From contig DASWYF010000015.1 in NCBI GenBank assembly GCA_036405135.1, forward strand, positions 1 through 51,834: a stretch of DNA of 51,834 nt. Direction: 5' to 3'. The DNA comes from Verrucomicrobiia bacterium. Its GTDB lineage: Bacteria; Verrucomicrobiota; Verrucomicrobiia; Limisphaerales; JAEYXS01. Positions 26,887 through 35,370 of the stretch are shown piece after piece. A model generated the notes under the pieces. That model was not told where the DNA came from. It saw nothing but the letters and a program-made list of their open reading frames with translations, and made no database searches. Within the stretch, counting starts at the first letter, position 1. The number at the start of each line of letters is the position of its first letter. A program made the translations under genes and the position numbers.

Positions 26887-28338
26887 TCAGTTATCTGCTT
26901 GCCTAAGCAATTGCCTGCTTAATTGCTCGACCATTTTGGGTTCTTTGAGGGCGATATTCTTTGTCTCGTAAGGGTCGTTCAAATGGTCATAAAGCTCCAT
27001 CTGGCCTACTTCCTTCGTTTTGTCATTGATCCAGCGAGTTAGGCGGTAACGGTCTGTGCGGATGCTTTGGCCGGTGTGTCCGCCATTGCGCCAGAAGCTC
27101 AAGGCGGGATTTGACCACTTCGCTTGAGGGTTTTCCAGGAGAGGGATCAAACTTTGACCATCGCCAGCGGGCATCGCAGGAATGCCCGCAAACGCAGTGA
27201 GTGTGGGTAAGATATCAATCGCTTCCACAATGGCATCCGTGGCTTTTCCGGGCTGTTTTTGGTTTGGACTGCGCACGATAAAGGCACTGCGCAGAGAGCG
27301 TTCATGCAGGGTGTGCTTGCCCCATACTCCATGATCGCCCAAATGCCAGCCGTGATCGCCCCAGACCACGACGATGGTTTTTTTGTTCAAGCCCAATTTG
27401 TCGAGTTCATCCAGCACACGACCGACTTGGGCATCGGTGTAACTGACTGCGGCGAAGTAGGCGTGACGCAGTTTGGCGGCATTGGCATCGTCAACGGTTG
27501 TCACTTTGCCACCGTCAAAAGTGTATTGCCCGAGTAATTCACCACCTTTGTGCAGGCTGATCTTGGGGTCCGCATTGGCTGGTGCATCCTTAAATGGCGC
27601 AGACGGTAGTTTTTTTGCATCATACAGGTCCCAATACTTCTTAGGTGCATTAAAAGGCAGGTGGGGTTTGTAGAAGCCTACCGCCAGAAAAAAAGGTTTG
27701 TCCTTCAAGCGATTGAGCTGCTTGATGGCCTCTTCGGTGGTCAGACCATCCGGGTAGCCGTTGTCGGAGACATCTGCGCCTTCAAAAGCCGGAGTGGTTT
27801 TGCGATCGCGTGTTTTTCCGCCTGCATAACCGAAGAATGCCCGCCAAGAATCGTGCCATTCGCCGCTGGGACCCCAGATGACATCCCACGAGTAGGGCAA
27901 CTCAGGTTCTCCGTTCCGTGTTTTGCTTTTATCATCACCTTTCATACCATCCGCGCTGTGCGAGATTTTTCCAAGGCATACGGTTTCGTAGCCGTTCTTC
28001 CTGAACAGCATTGGCAGGGAGTAAGGTGGGGACGGTTCAGTCTTGGGTGCGAGTGAGGCGGCATTGTTGCCCATGGCCGCTGCCTGCCGGGGATACTTGC
28101 CGGTCAACATTGCATAGCGGGACGCGCCGCAGGTTGGGACTTGGACATAATGATTCCGGAACAAACGGCCTTCAGATGCCAACTTGTCGAGATGCGGCGT
28201 CACCATGTGACGTTCGCCATAGCAACCCAGCTCAGGGCGCAGGTCATCAATGGCGATGAACAGCACATTGGGTTTTTCTGCGCCTGACAGTGAAAGGGCA
28301 GTCAGTGAGAGCAGGCTGAGCAAAATTGACAGTTTCAT
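26887..28338 (-). CDS. Secreted sulfatase, iduronate-2-sulfatase-like
   Basis: A 483-residue S1-type sulfatase that removes sulfate esters, probably from polysaccharides. A signal peptide ends near residue 20 (SLSGA/EKPNVL). Metal ligands D31/D32 lie in FIAIDDLRP. The maturation motif is C70-G-A-S-R, a C-x-A-x-R variant in which Cys becomes formylglycine. VVWGDHGWHLGDHG supplies further metal ligands and KHTLHERSLR a substrate loop. No sulfatase-maturing enzyme is in the window. The start at ATG 28338 follows the DUF5722 stop by 19 bases, indicating an operon. It ends three bases from the convergent esterase gene. Confidence 0.93.
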   Translation of the reverse strand: MKLSILLSLLSLTALSLSGAEKPNVLFIAIDDLRPELGCYGERHMVTPHLDKLASEGRLFRNHYVQVPTCGASRYAMLTGKYPRQAAAMGNNAASLAPKTEPSPPYSLPMLFRKNGYETVCLGKISHSADGMKGDDKSKTRNGEPELPYSWDVIWGPSGEWHDSWRAFFGYAGGKTRDRKTTPAFEGADVSDNGYPDGLTTEEAIKQLNRLKDKPFFLAVGFYKPHLPFNAPKKYWDLYDAKKLPSAPFKDAPANADPKISLHKGGELLGQYTFDGGKVTTVDDANAAKLRHAYFAAVSYTDAQVGRVLDELDKLGLNKKTIVVVWGDHGWHLGDHGVWGKHTLHERSLRSAFIVRSPNQKQPGKATDAIVEAIDILPTLTAFAGIPAMPAGDGQSLIPLLENPQAKWSNPALSFWRNGGHTGQSIRTDRYRLTRWINDKTKEVGQMELYDHLNDPYETKNIALKEPKMVEQLSRQLLRQADN

Positions 28339-28357
28339 GATGGTCACTCGATGCGGT

Positions 28358-30346
28358 TTAATCACGCAATATCTCCTCCCATCGGTTGATGCCGATGATG
28401 GAGCGGGCGAAATCAAAAGTCTCGGCCCAGGCATCCGTATCCGCATTTTGGAAGACTCGATAGATCGGTTTCTGGCTGCCGGGATTGGAAATCGTGTTTT
28501 GCTGGCGTCTCCAGAGTCCCAAGTTCAGGCCTCCTTCTTGAGAGTGGTCCACGTGGCGGTGATAGATGAAGGAATCAATCCCCTCGATAGCGTCCACTTT
28601 ACGGTAGGCATAGCAGTAGGCCGCAGCCTGCTCCAGTTCGCTTTCAGCAGTGCCGCGGGAGTTGAAGCCTTGCTCGGACAAGATGATGCGGCGCGGTTGG
28701 CCATTATAGAGCAGGACGGACTGCCTGAGATAGGCGGGCAGCAGATGCAGGTTGCGAAAAGTGATGCGGGCCGTATTTGGGGAAGCCGTGGCCGTGCGGT
28801 CTTCCCAAGTGCGTGGGTTGGTGAGGTCCTCCGGATAAGGATGAAAGGCTAGATGCCAGTCAAAATTGCCGCCCATCTGTGCCAGCCGGTTGAATTCATC
28901 CACCAAACCACGACCAGTGCAGGTGCGGAAGAGGTTCCGTTCATAAGCGGTATTCCAGTGATGCTCCAATGAAAGATAAACGCGTGCTGAAGGCGAATAC
29001 TTGCGGATGGCCGTGTGGATAAGCCGGACGGCGCGTTCGTATTCCTGAGCCACGAGGCTTTCGCGGGCCTGCCCCATATTATACCAATGCCAATGGGAGT
29101 TCACCTCGTTGCCCACGATGTAGCCCCATACGTGGCCGTTCACCGCATCAGGGCGAGAATAGCGATCAGCAAGGAATTCCATCGCTGCCTTAAGCCATTT
29201 AACACCTTCCGGTGTGCGCACATTGAACGCACCCAGGCGATTCGGTGCGTTGCGATCAAACCATGGATGCAGAAAGAAATCACGACCCGGATCACCACTG
29301 GCATAGGCGAGCAGGATGAGTGAGACATTCACGCCGGCGTCAGTGAGCTGTTTGATTCCCAAGCTGTCGATATAGGCGCGGTTGAAGTGAAATGTCTCGC
29401 CATCCATTTTCCAGAAATAATTGTTCGCCTGTTTCGTGGGATCGATGAGTGCGGTGAGGTTAAGATTGAGGGCGGCGTGTTTCACGCCCAAGGCGAGCGC
29501 GTCATCGATCATCTGCACTTGCAGGCCTTTTTTGCTGGAGGCTGCAGGATAAGGCAGGGCGTATTGGGATATGTTCCCAGTTTTCTCCACAAAACGGATG
29601 GGCCCGATGGTTTCCCGCTGTCCTAAAGAATTAGTGCGGGTGGCTACAAAAATGGAGTAAAGCCGGTCGCGTGCTCCATCAAAGCGGGGGATTTGAAAAG
29701 AACCCGATGCGGGGACGGTCAGCACCACCGCCGCATTGCTGGCCGCTGCGGCAGCATAACTTTGATGAAAAGGCAGTTCTACGATCTGTACAGGAGCTTC
29801 GATCTTGGTGTTCAGGATGATGTCTTTGGCCGAGGCAGTCACTTCAGTGATGCCAAAGCCCTCCGTGTGTTCCACGCGTATGAAACTGATGATGCACCGT
29901 CCTGCGCCGCCTGGAGGATCTACCCGCAGCTTGACGCCACTGCCTAGTTGCGGCAAAGGAAGGCGCACTTCGGTCCAAGCTCCTTTGTCCGCATGAAACC
30001 ACAGGGAATTTTCCTCGGTGTAATTCTTCTGGAAGAAAAAGACCTGTCCCCGTCCGCCGGTTTCAGAACGTAAACGCAGATGCAGGCATAGCTTGGCGCT
30101 GGCCGGGTAATTTGTCGCCGGACTGAGCAGGAATGGGTCGTTGCCGGTGATGGCGAATTGCAGCCCTTCGGAAGTGAAGCTCGAACCGATTATGTGATTG
30201 GCCGCCTGCCACCCGAAACCTTGCTTGATACCCCGAAAGTCATAAGATGGCAGGGGGGCATCGGCTGCCGCTGCGTGTAGAATCCCCATTACAAAATACA
30301 CAGCGGCGCCTGCCAAAGCCCGGAAGAATGGTATACGGCTGAACAT
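28358..30346 (-). CDS. DUF5722 secreted glycoside-hydrolase-like protein
   Basis: A 662-residue exported protein with a signal peptide of about 29 residues (GILHAAAADA). Residues about 30-170 look like a carbohydrate-binding beta-sandwich, 175-260 like a second beta domain, and 265-650 like a TIM barrel matching DUF5722. Two candidate catalytic glutamates sit where clan GH-A enzymes have them: E414 in YIVGNEVNSHWHW and E558 in RIILSEQGFNS. It is the first gene of an operon with the sulfatase. A role in degrading sulfated polysaccharide is likely but unproven. Confidence 0.85.
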   Translation of the reverse strand: MFSRIPFFRALAGAAVYFVMGILHAAAADAPLPSYDFRGIKQGFGWQAANHIIGSSFTSEGLQFAITGNDPFLLSPATNYPASAKLCLHLRLRSETGGRGQVFFFQKNYTEENSLWFHADKGAWTEVRLPLPQLGSGVKLRVDPPGGAGRCIISFIRVEHTEGFGITEVTASAKDIILNTKIEAPVQIVELPFHQSYAAAAASNAAVVLTVPASGSFQIPRFDGARDRLYSIFVATRTNSLGQRETIGPIRFVEKTGNISQYALPYPAASSKKGLQVQMIDDALALGVKHAALNLNLTALIDPTKQANNYFWKMDGETFHFNRAYIDSLGIKQLTDAGVNVSLILLAYASGDPGRDFFLHPWFDRNAPNRLGAFNVRTPEGVKWLKAAMEFLADRYSRPDAVNGHVWGYIVGNEVNSHWHWYNMGQARESLVAQEYERAVRLIHTAIRKYSPSARVYLSLEHHWNTAYERNLFRTCTGRGLVDEFNRLAQMGGNFDWHLAFHPYPEDLTNPRTWEDRTATASPNTARITFRNLHLLPAYLRQSVLLYNGQPRRIILSEQGFNSRGTAESELEQAAAYCYAYRKVDAIEGIDSFIYHRHVDHSQEGGLNLGLWRRQQNTISNPGSQKPIYRVFQNADTDAWAETFDFARSIIGINRWEEILRD

Positions 30347-30451
30347 GTGATTGCCGGTAATCTCCCCAGCCGGATGTCTGCGGTCAAGACTGGCACATAG
30401 ATGCTGTTTTGAGTTGCGGTTAAGCCGTTTCTGGACGATTACGGAATCGTC

Positions 30452-31672
30452 ATGGCGAAAAAGAAAGTCACAAAGGCACCTCAATTCGCTCCCATCGATG
30501 AGGTGGTGGCGGATATCCGTAAAGGAAAAATGGTCATCTTGGTGGATGATGCAGACCGCGAGAACGAGGGGGATCTCATCATGGCCGCTCAACATGCGAC
30601 GCCTGCTGCCATCAATTTCATGGCCAAGCATGGACGCGGCTTGATCTGTGTGCCGACGACATCTGACCGGCTTAAACAATTAGGCATCGAACAGATGGTG
30701 GTGCAGAACCGGGACACATTTAAGACGGATTTTCAGGTGAGTGTCGATGCGGCCAAAGGTGTTTCTACCGGTATCAGTGCGGCCGATCGCGCCAAGACTA
30801 TCCAAGTGATGGCTGAGCCTACTTCAGTCCCCCAAGACCTGGTGCAGCCGGGGCATGTATTTCCTTTGCGCGCCCGTCCGGGCGGTGTTCTCCAACGCGC
30901 TGGTCATACGGAAGCAGCGGTGGATCTGGCTCAACTTGCCGGATGCCGTCCCATGGGGGTGATCTGCGAGATCATGAGTGATAGTGGTGAGATGGCGCGT
31001 CTCCCTGAACTGATCAAATTCGCCAAAAAACATAAGCTCAAACTTGGAACTATCGAAGACCTGATCAAATACCGGCGCCAGAGTGACAAGCTGATTGAGC
31101 GCGTGGAAGTCGTGAAGATGCCCACGGCTTTCGGTGACTTTGACCTGCATCTCTACGAATCACGTGTGGACGGGCAAAATCATCTGGCCTTGGTGAAGGG
31201 TGATGTTTCAGGCAAACCGGGCGCCTTGGTCCGTGTGCATAGCGAATGCCTGACCGGCGATGTGTTTGGCTCCTGCCGTTGCGATTGCGGACCGCAGTTG
31301 CATCAGGCGATGAAGCAGATTTCCCAGGAAGGCCGCGGCGTGATCGTTTACATGCGTCAGGAAGGTCGAGGCATCGGTCTGGCCCCAAAGATCAAAGCCT
31401 ATAAGCTGCAAGAGCAGGGATATGACACGGTGGAAGCGAATCTGAAGCTGGGTTACGGCATGGACCTGCGCGAGTATGGCTTGGGCGCGCAAATCCTGAC
31501 GGATTTGGGCCTGAAAAAGATCCGCCTGCTTACCAATAATCCCAAGAAAGTAGTGGGCCTGGATGGTTATGGCCTCGAGATTCTCGAGCAAGTGCCCATC
31601 CGCGTGAAAGCGAATCCGCACAACCAAAAGTATCTGCAGACCAAGCGCCTCAAGCTGGGCCACCTTATCTAA
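30452..31672 (+). CDS. ribBA: Bifunctional DHBP synthase / GTP cyclohydrolase II
   Basis: Makes both riboflavin precursors: 3,4-dihydroxy-2-butanone-4-phosphate from ribulose-5-phosphate, and the pyrimidine from GTP. The 406-residue protein has an N-terminal RibB domain at about 11-207 (VDDADRENEGDLIMAA, acidic metal loop; RPGGVLQRAGHTEAAVDL) and a C-terminal RibA domain at about 217-406 with zinc ligands C266, C277 and C279 (SECLTGDVFGSCRCDCG), RQEGRGIGL and LTNNPKK. The RibA domain looks functional. ribH follows after 13 bases. No FMN riboswitch is visible in the short leader. Confidence 0.96.
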   Translation: MAKKKVTKAPQFAPIDEVVADIRKGKMVILVDDADRENEGDLIMAAQHATPAAINFMAKHGRGLICVPTTSDRLKQLGIEQMVVQNRDTFKTDFQVSVDAAKGVSTGISAADRAKTIQVMAEPTSVPQDLVQPGHVFPLRARPGGVLQRAGHTEAAVDLAQLAGCRPMGVICEIMSDSGEMARLPELIKFAKKHKLKLGTIEDLIKYRRQSDKLIERVEVVKMPTAFGDFDLHLYESRVDGQNHLALVKGDVSGKPGALVRVHSECLTGDVFGSCRCDCGPQLHQAMKQISQEGRGVIVYMRQEGRGIGLAPKIKAYKLQEQGYDTVEANLKLGYGMDLREYGLGAQILTDLGLKKIRLLTNNPKKVVGLDGYGLEILEQVPIRVKANPHNQKYLQTKRLKLGHLI

Positions 31673-31685
31673 TTGTTGATTTTCT

Positions 31686-32162
31686 ATGCTTACAAAGAAT
31701 CGGAAGGTGAAAGTGGCGGGCAAGGGGTATCGAGTGGCTATCGTGGCGGCGGAATACAATGCCCGTTACGTCAATGGCATGCTCAAAGCGGCGGAAAAAT
31801 ACTTGGAAGAGCAGGGTACTGAGATAACGGTGGTGCGAGTGCCGGGAGCGTTTGAGATTCCAGTGGTGGCGGCCCATTTCGCCCAAGGCGACGATGTGGA
31901 TGCAGTGATCTGTCTGGGGCTTATCTTGGAAGGAGTGACGGCTCATGCCGATCACATCGGCAAAGCCGTGACGGATGCCTTGGTGCGTTTACAGATCATT
32001 CATGGCAAGCCGATGATACATGAAGTCTTGCTGGTCAAGGAGTTAGAGCACGCCAAGGTGCGTTGCCTGAGCGTGGATCACAACAAAGGGACGGAAGCGG
32101 CCCAAGCGGCCCTGAAAATGTGCCGGGTAATGCGGAAATTGCCGCCTAATATTGCTTTCTGA
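31686..32162 (+). CDS. ribH: 6,7-dimethyl-8-ribityllumazine synthase, divergent form
   Basis: Condenses the two RibBA-derived intermediates to lumazine, the penultimate step of riboflavin synthesis. The 158-residue protein keeps VAAEYNARYVNGML, VPGAFEIPVVAA and the C-terminal NKGTEAAQAALKM. It departs from the usual core: the common RGxTxHFDYV is LEGVTAHADHIG here, and the segment around residue 115 reads PMIHEVLLVKELEHAK. The catalytic His is kept. The immediate ribBA neighbour supports the assignment. A tight operon of two genes; no riboflavin synthase (ribE) or ribD nearby. Confidence 0.92.
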   Translation: MLTKNRKVKVAGKGYRVAIVAAEYNARYVNGMLKAAEKYLEEQGTEITVVRVPGAFEIPVVAAHFAQGDDVDAVICLGLILEGVTAHADHIGKAVTDALVRLQIIHGKPMIHEVLLVKELEHAKVRCLSVDHNKGTEAAQAALKMCRVMRKLPPNIAF

Positions 32163-32216
32163 ATAGTGGGTATGCACCCCACGTCCAATCTGGCAGAACG
32201 CGACGCAATAATCAGC

Positions 32217-32234
32217 TTGTGAAAAGTTTCACAA
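32217..32234. promoter_or_regulatory. Perfect palindrome upstream of the copper protein/oxidase cluster
   Basis: TTGTGAAA-AG-TTTCACAA, an 8-bp perfect inverted repeat with a 2-base centre, 60 bases before the copper-protein start. The word TTTCACAAAG recurs at 35295-35304 upstream of coxA. A DNA-binding dimer is a reasonable reading. Confidence 0.5.
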
Positions 32235-32294
32235 AGGGCTTGCGCGGGCAAGACGCGAAAGCTAATTTGAGCGACCGTTCGCAATAAAACGAAA

Positions 32295-33005
32295 ATGAAA
32301 ACATCTCAGTGGTTAATCGCATTGACCGCAGTTTGCGCCTCTATCCAGATGGCTTCTGCGGCAGACGTTGTCGGCAAGGTTACGGTCAAGGGTGTGCCCT
32401 CTCCCGAAAAGCCCCTGCCGTTGGATCCGAGCTGCGGCAACCTGCACAAGGGTGCCAAGCCCACTACGACGTTCTTCGTCGTGGGTCCGAACAAGGAATT
32501 GGCAGACGTGTTCGTTCACGTCGTCAAAGGACTGGAAGGCAAGACTTTTACGCCGCCCGCCAACAACGCTGTCCTTGATCAGGTTGGTTGCGTGTATGTG
32601 CCCTACGTCGTAGGCGCGCAGACCGGCCAAAAGATCGAAGTGCGCAACTCCGATCCTTTGCTGCACAACGTGCATCCGACGCCGGCTGTCTCCGGTAACA
32701 AGGAAGCCAATAAGGCCCAGTTGCCCAAGGCGCAGCCGCTGATCTTCTCTTGGGACAATCCGGAGATTTTCCTGCGCTTCAAGTGCGATGTGCATCCGTG
32801 GATGTTCTCCTATGTCGGCCTGGTGAATCACCCGTATTATGCAGTGACCGGCAAAGACGGCACGTTCAAGCTCGCGGGTCTGCCTGATGGCAAATACACG
32901 ATTGAAGCATATCATCGTAAAGGTGCCAATGGTGGCAAGGTCACCAAGGACATCGAAGTCAAGGGCGGTAACGTGACGGCTGACTTCGAGATTGAAGCTC
33001 AGTAA
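32295..33005 (+). CDS. Exported type 1 copper (plastocyanin-like) protein
   Basis: A 236-residue protein with a signal peptide of about 23 residues (IQMASA/ADVVG). The blue-copper ligand set is visible: H124 or H127 (SDPLLHNVHP), then C164, H167 and M170 in FKCDVHPWM. The last 50 residues form a small carboxypeptidase-regulatory-like beta domain (GKDGTFKLAGLPDGKYTIEAYH). It is probably a periplasmic electron carrier or copper-binding protein. Its place at the head of the heme A/cytochrome oxidase cluster suggests it donates electrons or copper to the oxidase; this is inference. Confidence 0.85.
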   Translation: MKTSQWLIALTAVCASIQMASAADVVGKVTVKGVPSPEKPLPLDPSCGNLHKGAKPTTTFFVVGPNKELADVFVHVVKGLEGKTFTPPANNAVLDQVGCVYVPYVVGAQTGQKIEVRNSDPLLHNVHPTPAVSGNKEANKAQLPKAQPLIFSWDNPEIFLRFKCDVHPWMFSYVGLVNHPYYAVTGKDGTFKLAGLPDGKYTIEAYHRKGANGGKVTKDIEVKGGNVTADFEIEAQ

Positions 33006-33026
33006 TAGTCAGCTGATTTCAAGGTA

Positions 33027-33060
33027 TTGTGCCGCTGGGCCATTAGGTCCAGCGGCACAA
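33027..33060 (+). other. 12-bp perfect stem-loop between copper protein and ctaA
   Basis: TTGTGCCGCTGG (33027-33038) pairs completely with CCAGCGGCACAA (33049-33060) around a 10-base loop. No T run follows on the plus strand. It may separate expression of the abundant copper protein from the downstream genes by partial termination or by protecting the mRNA end. Confidence 0.65.
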
Positions 33061-33090
33061 CCGTTAATAAGAAGTCGAGCAGAAACACTA

Positions 33091-34341
33091 ATGCCCGCTG
33101 TAAACCAGAGCCAGAAGTTGCATTGGTTCGTCATTTTGACGGCCGTGGCCACGCTTGGCTTGATCGGTTTGGGAGGCTTGGTGACGAGCCATCAGGCGGG
33201 TATGGCGGTGCCAGATTGGCCGACGACATACGGTTACAACATGTTCTATTTCCCTGTCTCGCAATGGGTGGGGGGAATCTTCTATGAACATACACACCGT
33301 CTTTATGCTGCATTCATCGGTTTGCTGACGAGTATCATGGCTGGCTGGATCTGGTGGCGCAGCACGGAAGGCAAGACCCGGTGGCAGGGGATGCTCGCTA
33401 TTTTGGTTCTGGTCATGGCATTGGGACATCGTGGCTCTGGTCATACAACGGGTGGTGCCAGTGTGATTCCTTTCCATTTCAAGGTGCTGGCGTTCGTGAT
33501 GCCGCTTCTGGTGATTTTTGGTCTGATTCAGTGCTGGCGCAGCCGCGGGGAAGTGCGTTGGTTGGCGTTGACAGCATTTTTTGCAGTCATTTTCCAAGGG
33601 CTGTTGGGCGGTTTGCGGGTGGCGCTCTACAAGGATGAGGTTGGAATCTTCCACGCAACCTTGGCGCAATTATTCCTTTTGCTATTAAGCATCATTGCAT
33701 TGGTCACTTCCCGATGGTGGGTGAATGCGAAAAGTGATTTTGCAGCACCCGGGAGAAAACTTCTTCTGGCCAGCGCGATCGCTTGTGTGGCTGTGGTGGT
33801 GCAATTGATTTTAGGAGCTTCCATGCGGCATCAGCATGCTGGCTTGGCGGTGCCGGATTTCCCGTTGGCGCACGGTCAGGTATGGCCGGCTACGGATGAG
33901 GCCTCGATCGCCAAGTATAATGTGCATCCCAGCCGTGTGGATACGCGTGATTTCAAGCCTATCACAGCAGGTCAGGTTCATCTGCACATGGCGCACAGGA
34001 CAGGGGCTTTGGTCATCTGGGTGGGATTAATCGCCCTAGCGGTGGCCTATGTGCGCAGCTTGGGTTGGCAATCGCTGTTCGCCCGTATGGCTGTAATTTG
34101 GGCATTGCTCATCACGAGCCAGGCCATCATGGGGGCGCTGACGATTTGGACCAATAAAGCCGCCGATATTGCCACACTGCACGTAGTATTGGGGGCGGCC
34201 ACCCTAATTTTTGGATCAATAACCACACTTTGTGGCTTCCGTTGCCGAAATGTTTCCGGCAGAGTGGAAGTCTTGGCGGTGGCCGAGGGGCGGAAGCAAA
34301 ATGCGAATGCTTCAGCGGAACCGGTGCTGGCCGCAAGGTAA
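33091..34341 (+). CDS. ctaA: Heme A synthase
   Basis: Membrane enzyme oxidising the C8 methyl of heme O to give heme A for the oxidase. The 416-residue protein (usual 310-380) has HQAGMAVPDWPTTYG near the N terminus, the heme-binding EHTHR (H67/H69), QGLLGGLRV with its downstream HATLAQ, ASMRHQHAGLAVPDFPL and HMAHRTGAL. Between the second helix and QGLLGG there is an extra stretch of about 55 residues with two hydrophobic segments and LGHRGSGHTTGGASVIPFHF. Start ATG 33091 fits; frames open further upstream overlap the previous gene. It precedes ctaB by nine bases. Confidence 0.92.
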   Translation: MPAVNQSQKLHWFVILTAVATLGLIGLGGLVTSHQAGMAVPDWPTTYGYNMFYFPVSQWVGGIFYEHTHRLYAAFIGLLTSIMAGWIWWRSTEGKTRWQGMLAILVLVMALGHRGSGHTTGGASVIPFHFKVLAFVMPLLVIFGLIQCWRSRGEVRWLALTAFFAVIFQGLLGGLRVALYKDEVGIFHATLAQLFLLLLSIIALVTSRWWVNAKSDFAAPGRKLLLASAIACVAVVVQLILGASMRHQHAGLAVPDFPLAHGQVWPATDEASIAKYNVHPSRVDTRDFKPITAGQVHLHMAHRTGALVIWVGLIALAVAYVRSLGWQSLFARMAVIWALLITSQAIMGALTIWTNKAADIATLHVVLGAATLIFGSITTLCGFRCRNVSGRVEVLAVAEGRKQNANASAEPVLAAR

Positions 34342-34350
34342 CTATTTGTG

Positions 34351-35256
34351 ATGAAGGCTACGGTGCAAGAATTTCAGGAAAGCACAGCGTCGGGCAGGGG
34401 GCTCGCCTCAGTGCTCTCCGATCTGTTTAAGGCGCGTCTTACCGCTCTGGTGGTGCTAACGACGCTGGCGGGTTTCTACATGGGCTCCGTTGGTCCCATG
34501 AACGGCTGGTTGTTGCTGCACAGCGTTTTGGGGACAGCCCTGCTGGCGGCTGGCGCAGCGGCTTTGAACCAGTTGCTCGAGCATCAGCTTGATGCCCGGA
34601 TGCAACGCACAGAAGGGCGGCCCATCCCGGCGGGACAACTCCGGCCGGACAGCGTTTTGATGTTGGGTGCTGGCATCTCGGCAATCGGTCTTATTTATCT
34701 GGCATTCAAGGTGAATCTGCTGACCAGCGTCTTGGGTGCAGCAACTTTGATCAGCTACCTTTTCATCTATACCCCACTGAAACGCATAACTCCGTTCAAT
34801 ACCATTGTAGGTGCTATTCCTGGCGCTTTGCCACCGTTGATGGGGTGGACGGCTGCGCGGAACTCGCTGAGTGTCGAAGGCTGGACTCTCTTCGCGATTT
34901 TGTTCTTCTGGCAATTGCCGCACTTCCTTGCCATTGCCTGGCTATATCGCGAGGACTACGCCAAAGCGGGTTTTCAGATGCTGCCCGTGGTAGACCAGAC
35001 GGGCGAGCGCACAGCGCGATCGACGATCAGCCATACTTTGGGATTGCTACCCATCAGCCTGTGCCCGTTCCTCTTTAAACTGACGGGTCCGCTCTACTTT
35101 TTTGGAGCCTTTGTCTTGAGTTTAGGCTTTCTTTATTTCGCCATCCGCTTTGCGCGAGACCTGTCCACGGCCAATGCGAGAAAGCTGTTTTTGGCCTCCA
35201 TCATTTACCTGCCGTTGCTGTTGGGATTGATGGTATTTGATAAAGTGAGCAATTAG
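34351..35256 (+). CDS. ctaB: Protoheme IX farnesyltransferase (heme O synthase)
   Basis: Integral membrane UbiA-type prenyltransferase that attaches a farnesyl group to heme b. The 301-residue protein has about nine hydrophobic helices, the first prenyl-diphosphate motif N73-x3-E77-x3-D81 followed by RxxGRPIP (R86, R90), and the second motif around YREDYAKAGFQMLPV. E replaces the usual first Asp of the motif, a mild change. ATG 34351 is preferred to the GTG just before it. With ctaA it provides heme A for the adjacent oxidase. Confidence 0.95.
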   Translation: MKATVQEFQESTASGRGLASVLSDLFKARLTALVVLTTLAGFYMGSVGPMNGWLLLHSVLGTALLAAGAAALNQLLEHQLDARMQRTEGRPIPAGQLRPDSVLMLGAGISAIGLIYLAFKVNLLTSVLGAATLISYLFIYTPLKRITPFNTIVGAIPGALPPLMGWTAARNSLSVEGWTLFAILFFWQLPHFLAIAWLYREDYAKAGFQMLPVVDQTGERTARSTISHTLGLLPISLCPFLFKLTGPLYFFGAFVLSLGFLYFAIRFARDLSTANARKLFLASIIYLPLLLGLMVFDKVSN

Positions 35257-35281
35257 AGACCCTGAAATTTTCCAATAGCTG

Positions 35282-35333
35282 TTGACACGTTGAATTTCAC
35301 AAAGTTATGAAAGATGCTTCGCGCTTGCGAAGC
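35282..35333 (+). promoter_or_regulatory. Candidate promoter and leader hairpin of the oxidase operon
   Basis: TTGACA (35282-35287), an 18-base spacer, then TATGAA (35306-35311) resembles a housekeeping promoter. The shared word TTTCACAAAG sits in the spacer. It is followed by a 7-bp hairpin GCTTCGC-GCTT-GCGAAGC (35316-35333) in the untranslated leader of coxA. Confidence 0.45.
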
Positions 35334-35370
35334 GCCCGGTCAACGGCACGAATTTAAGCGAAATCGAAAC

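Noticed and set aside
30347..30451. Possible FMN riboswitch before ribBA
   Set aside because: The leader is about 105 bases and lacks the conserved six-stem junction words of the FMN element; nothing in it pairs convincingly.
32161..32192. Hairpin after ribH as terminator (GTGGG-TATGCA-CCCCAC)
   Set aside because: The stem is five pairs with a bulge and no T run follows, too weak to call.
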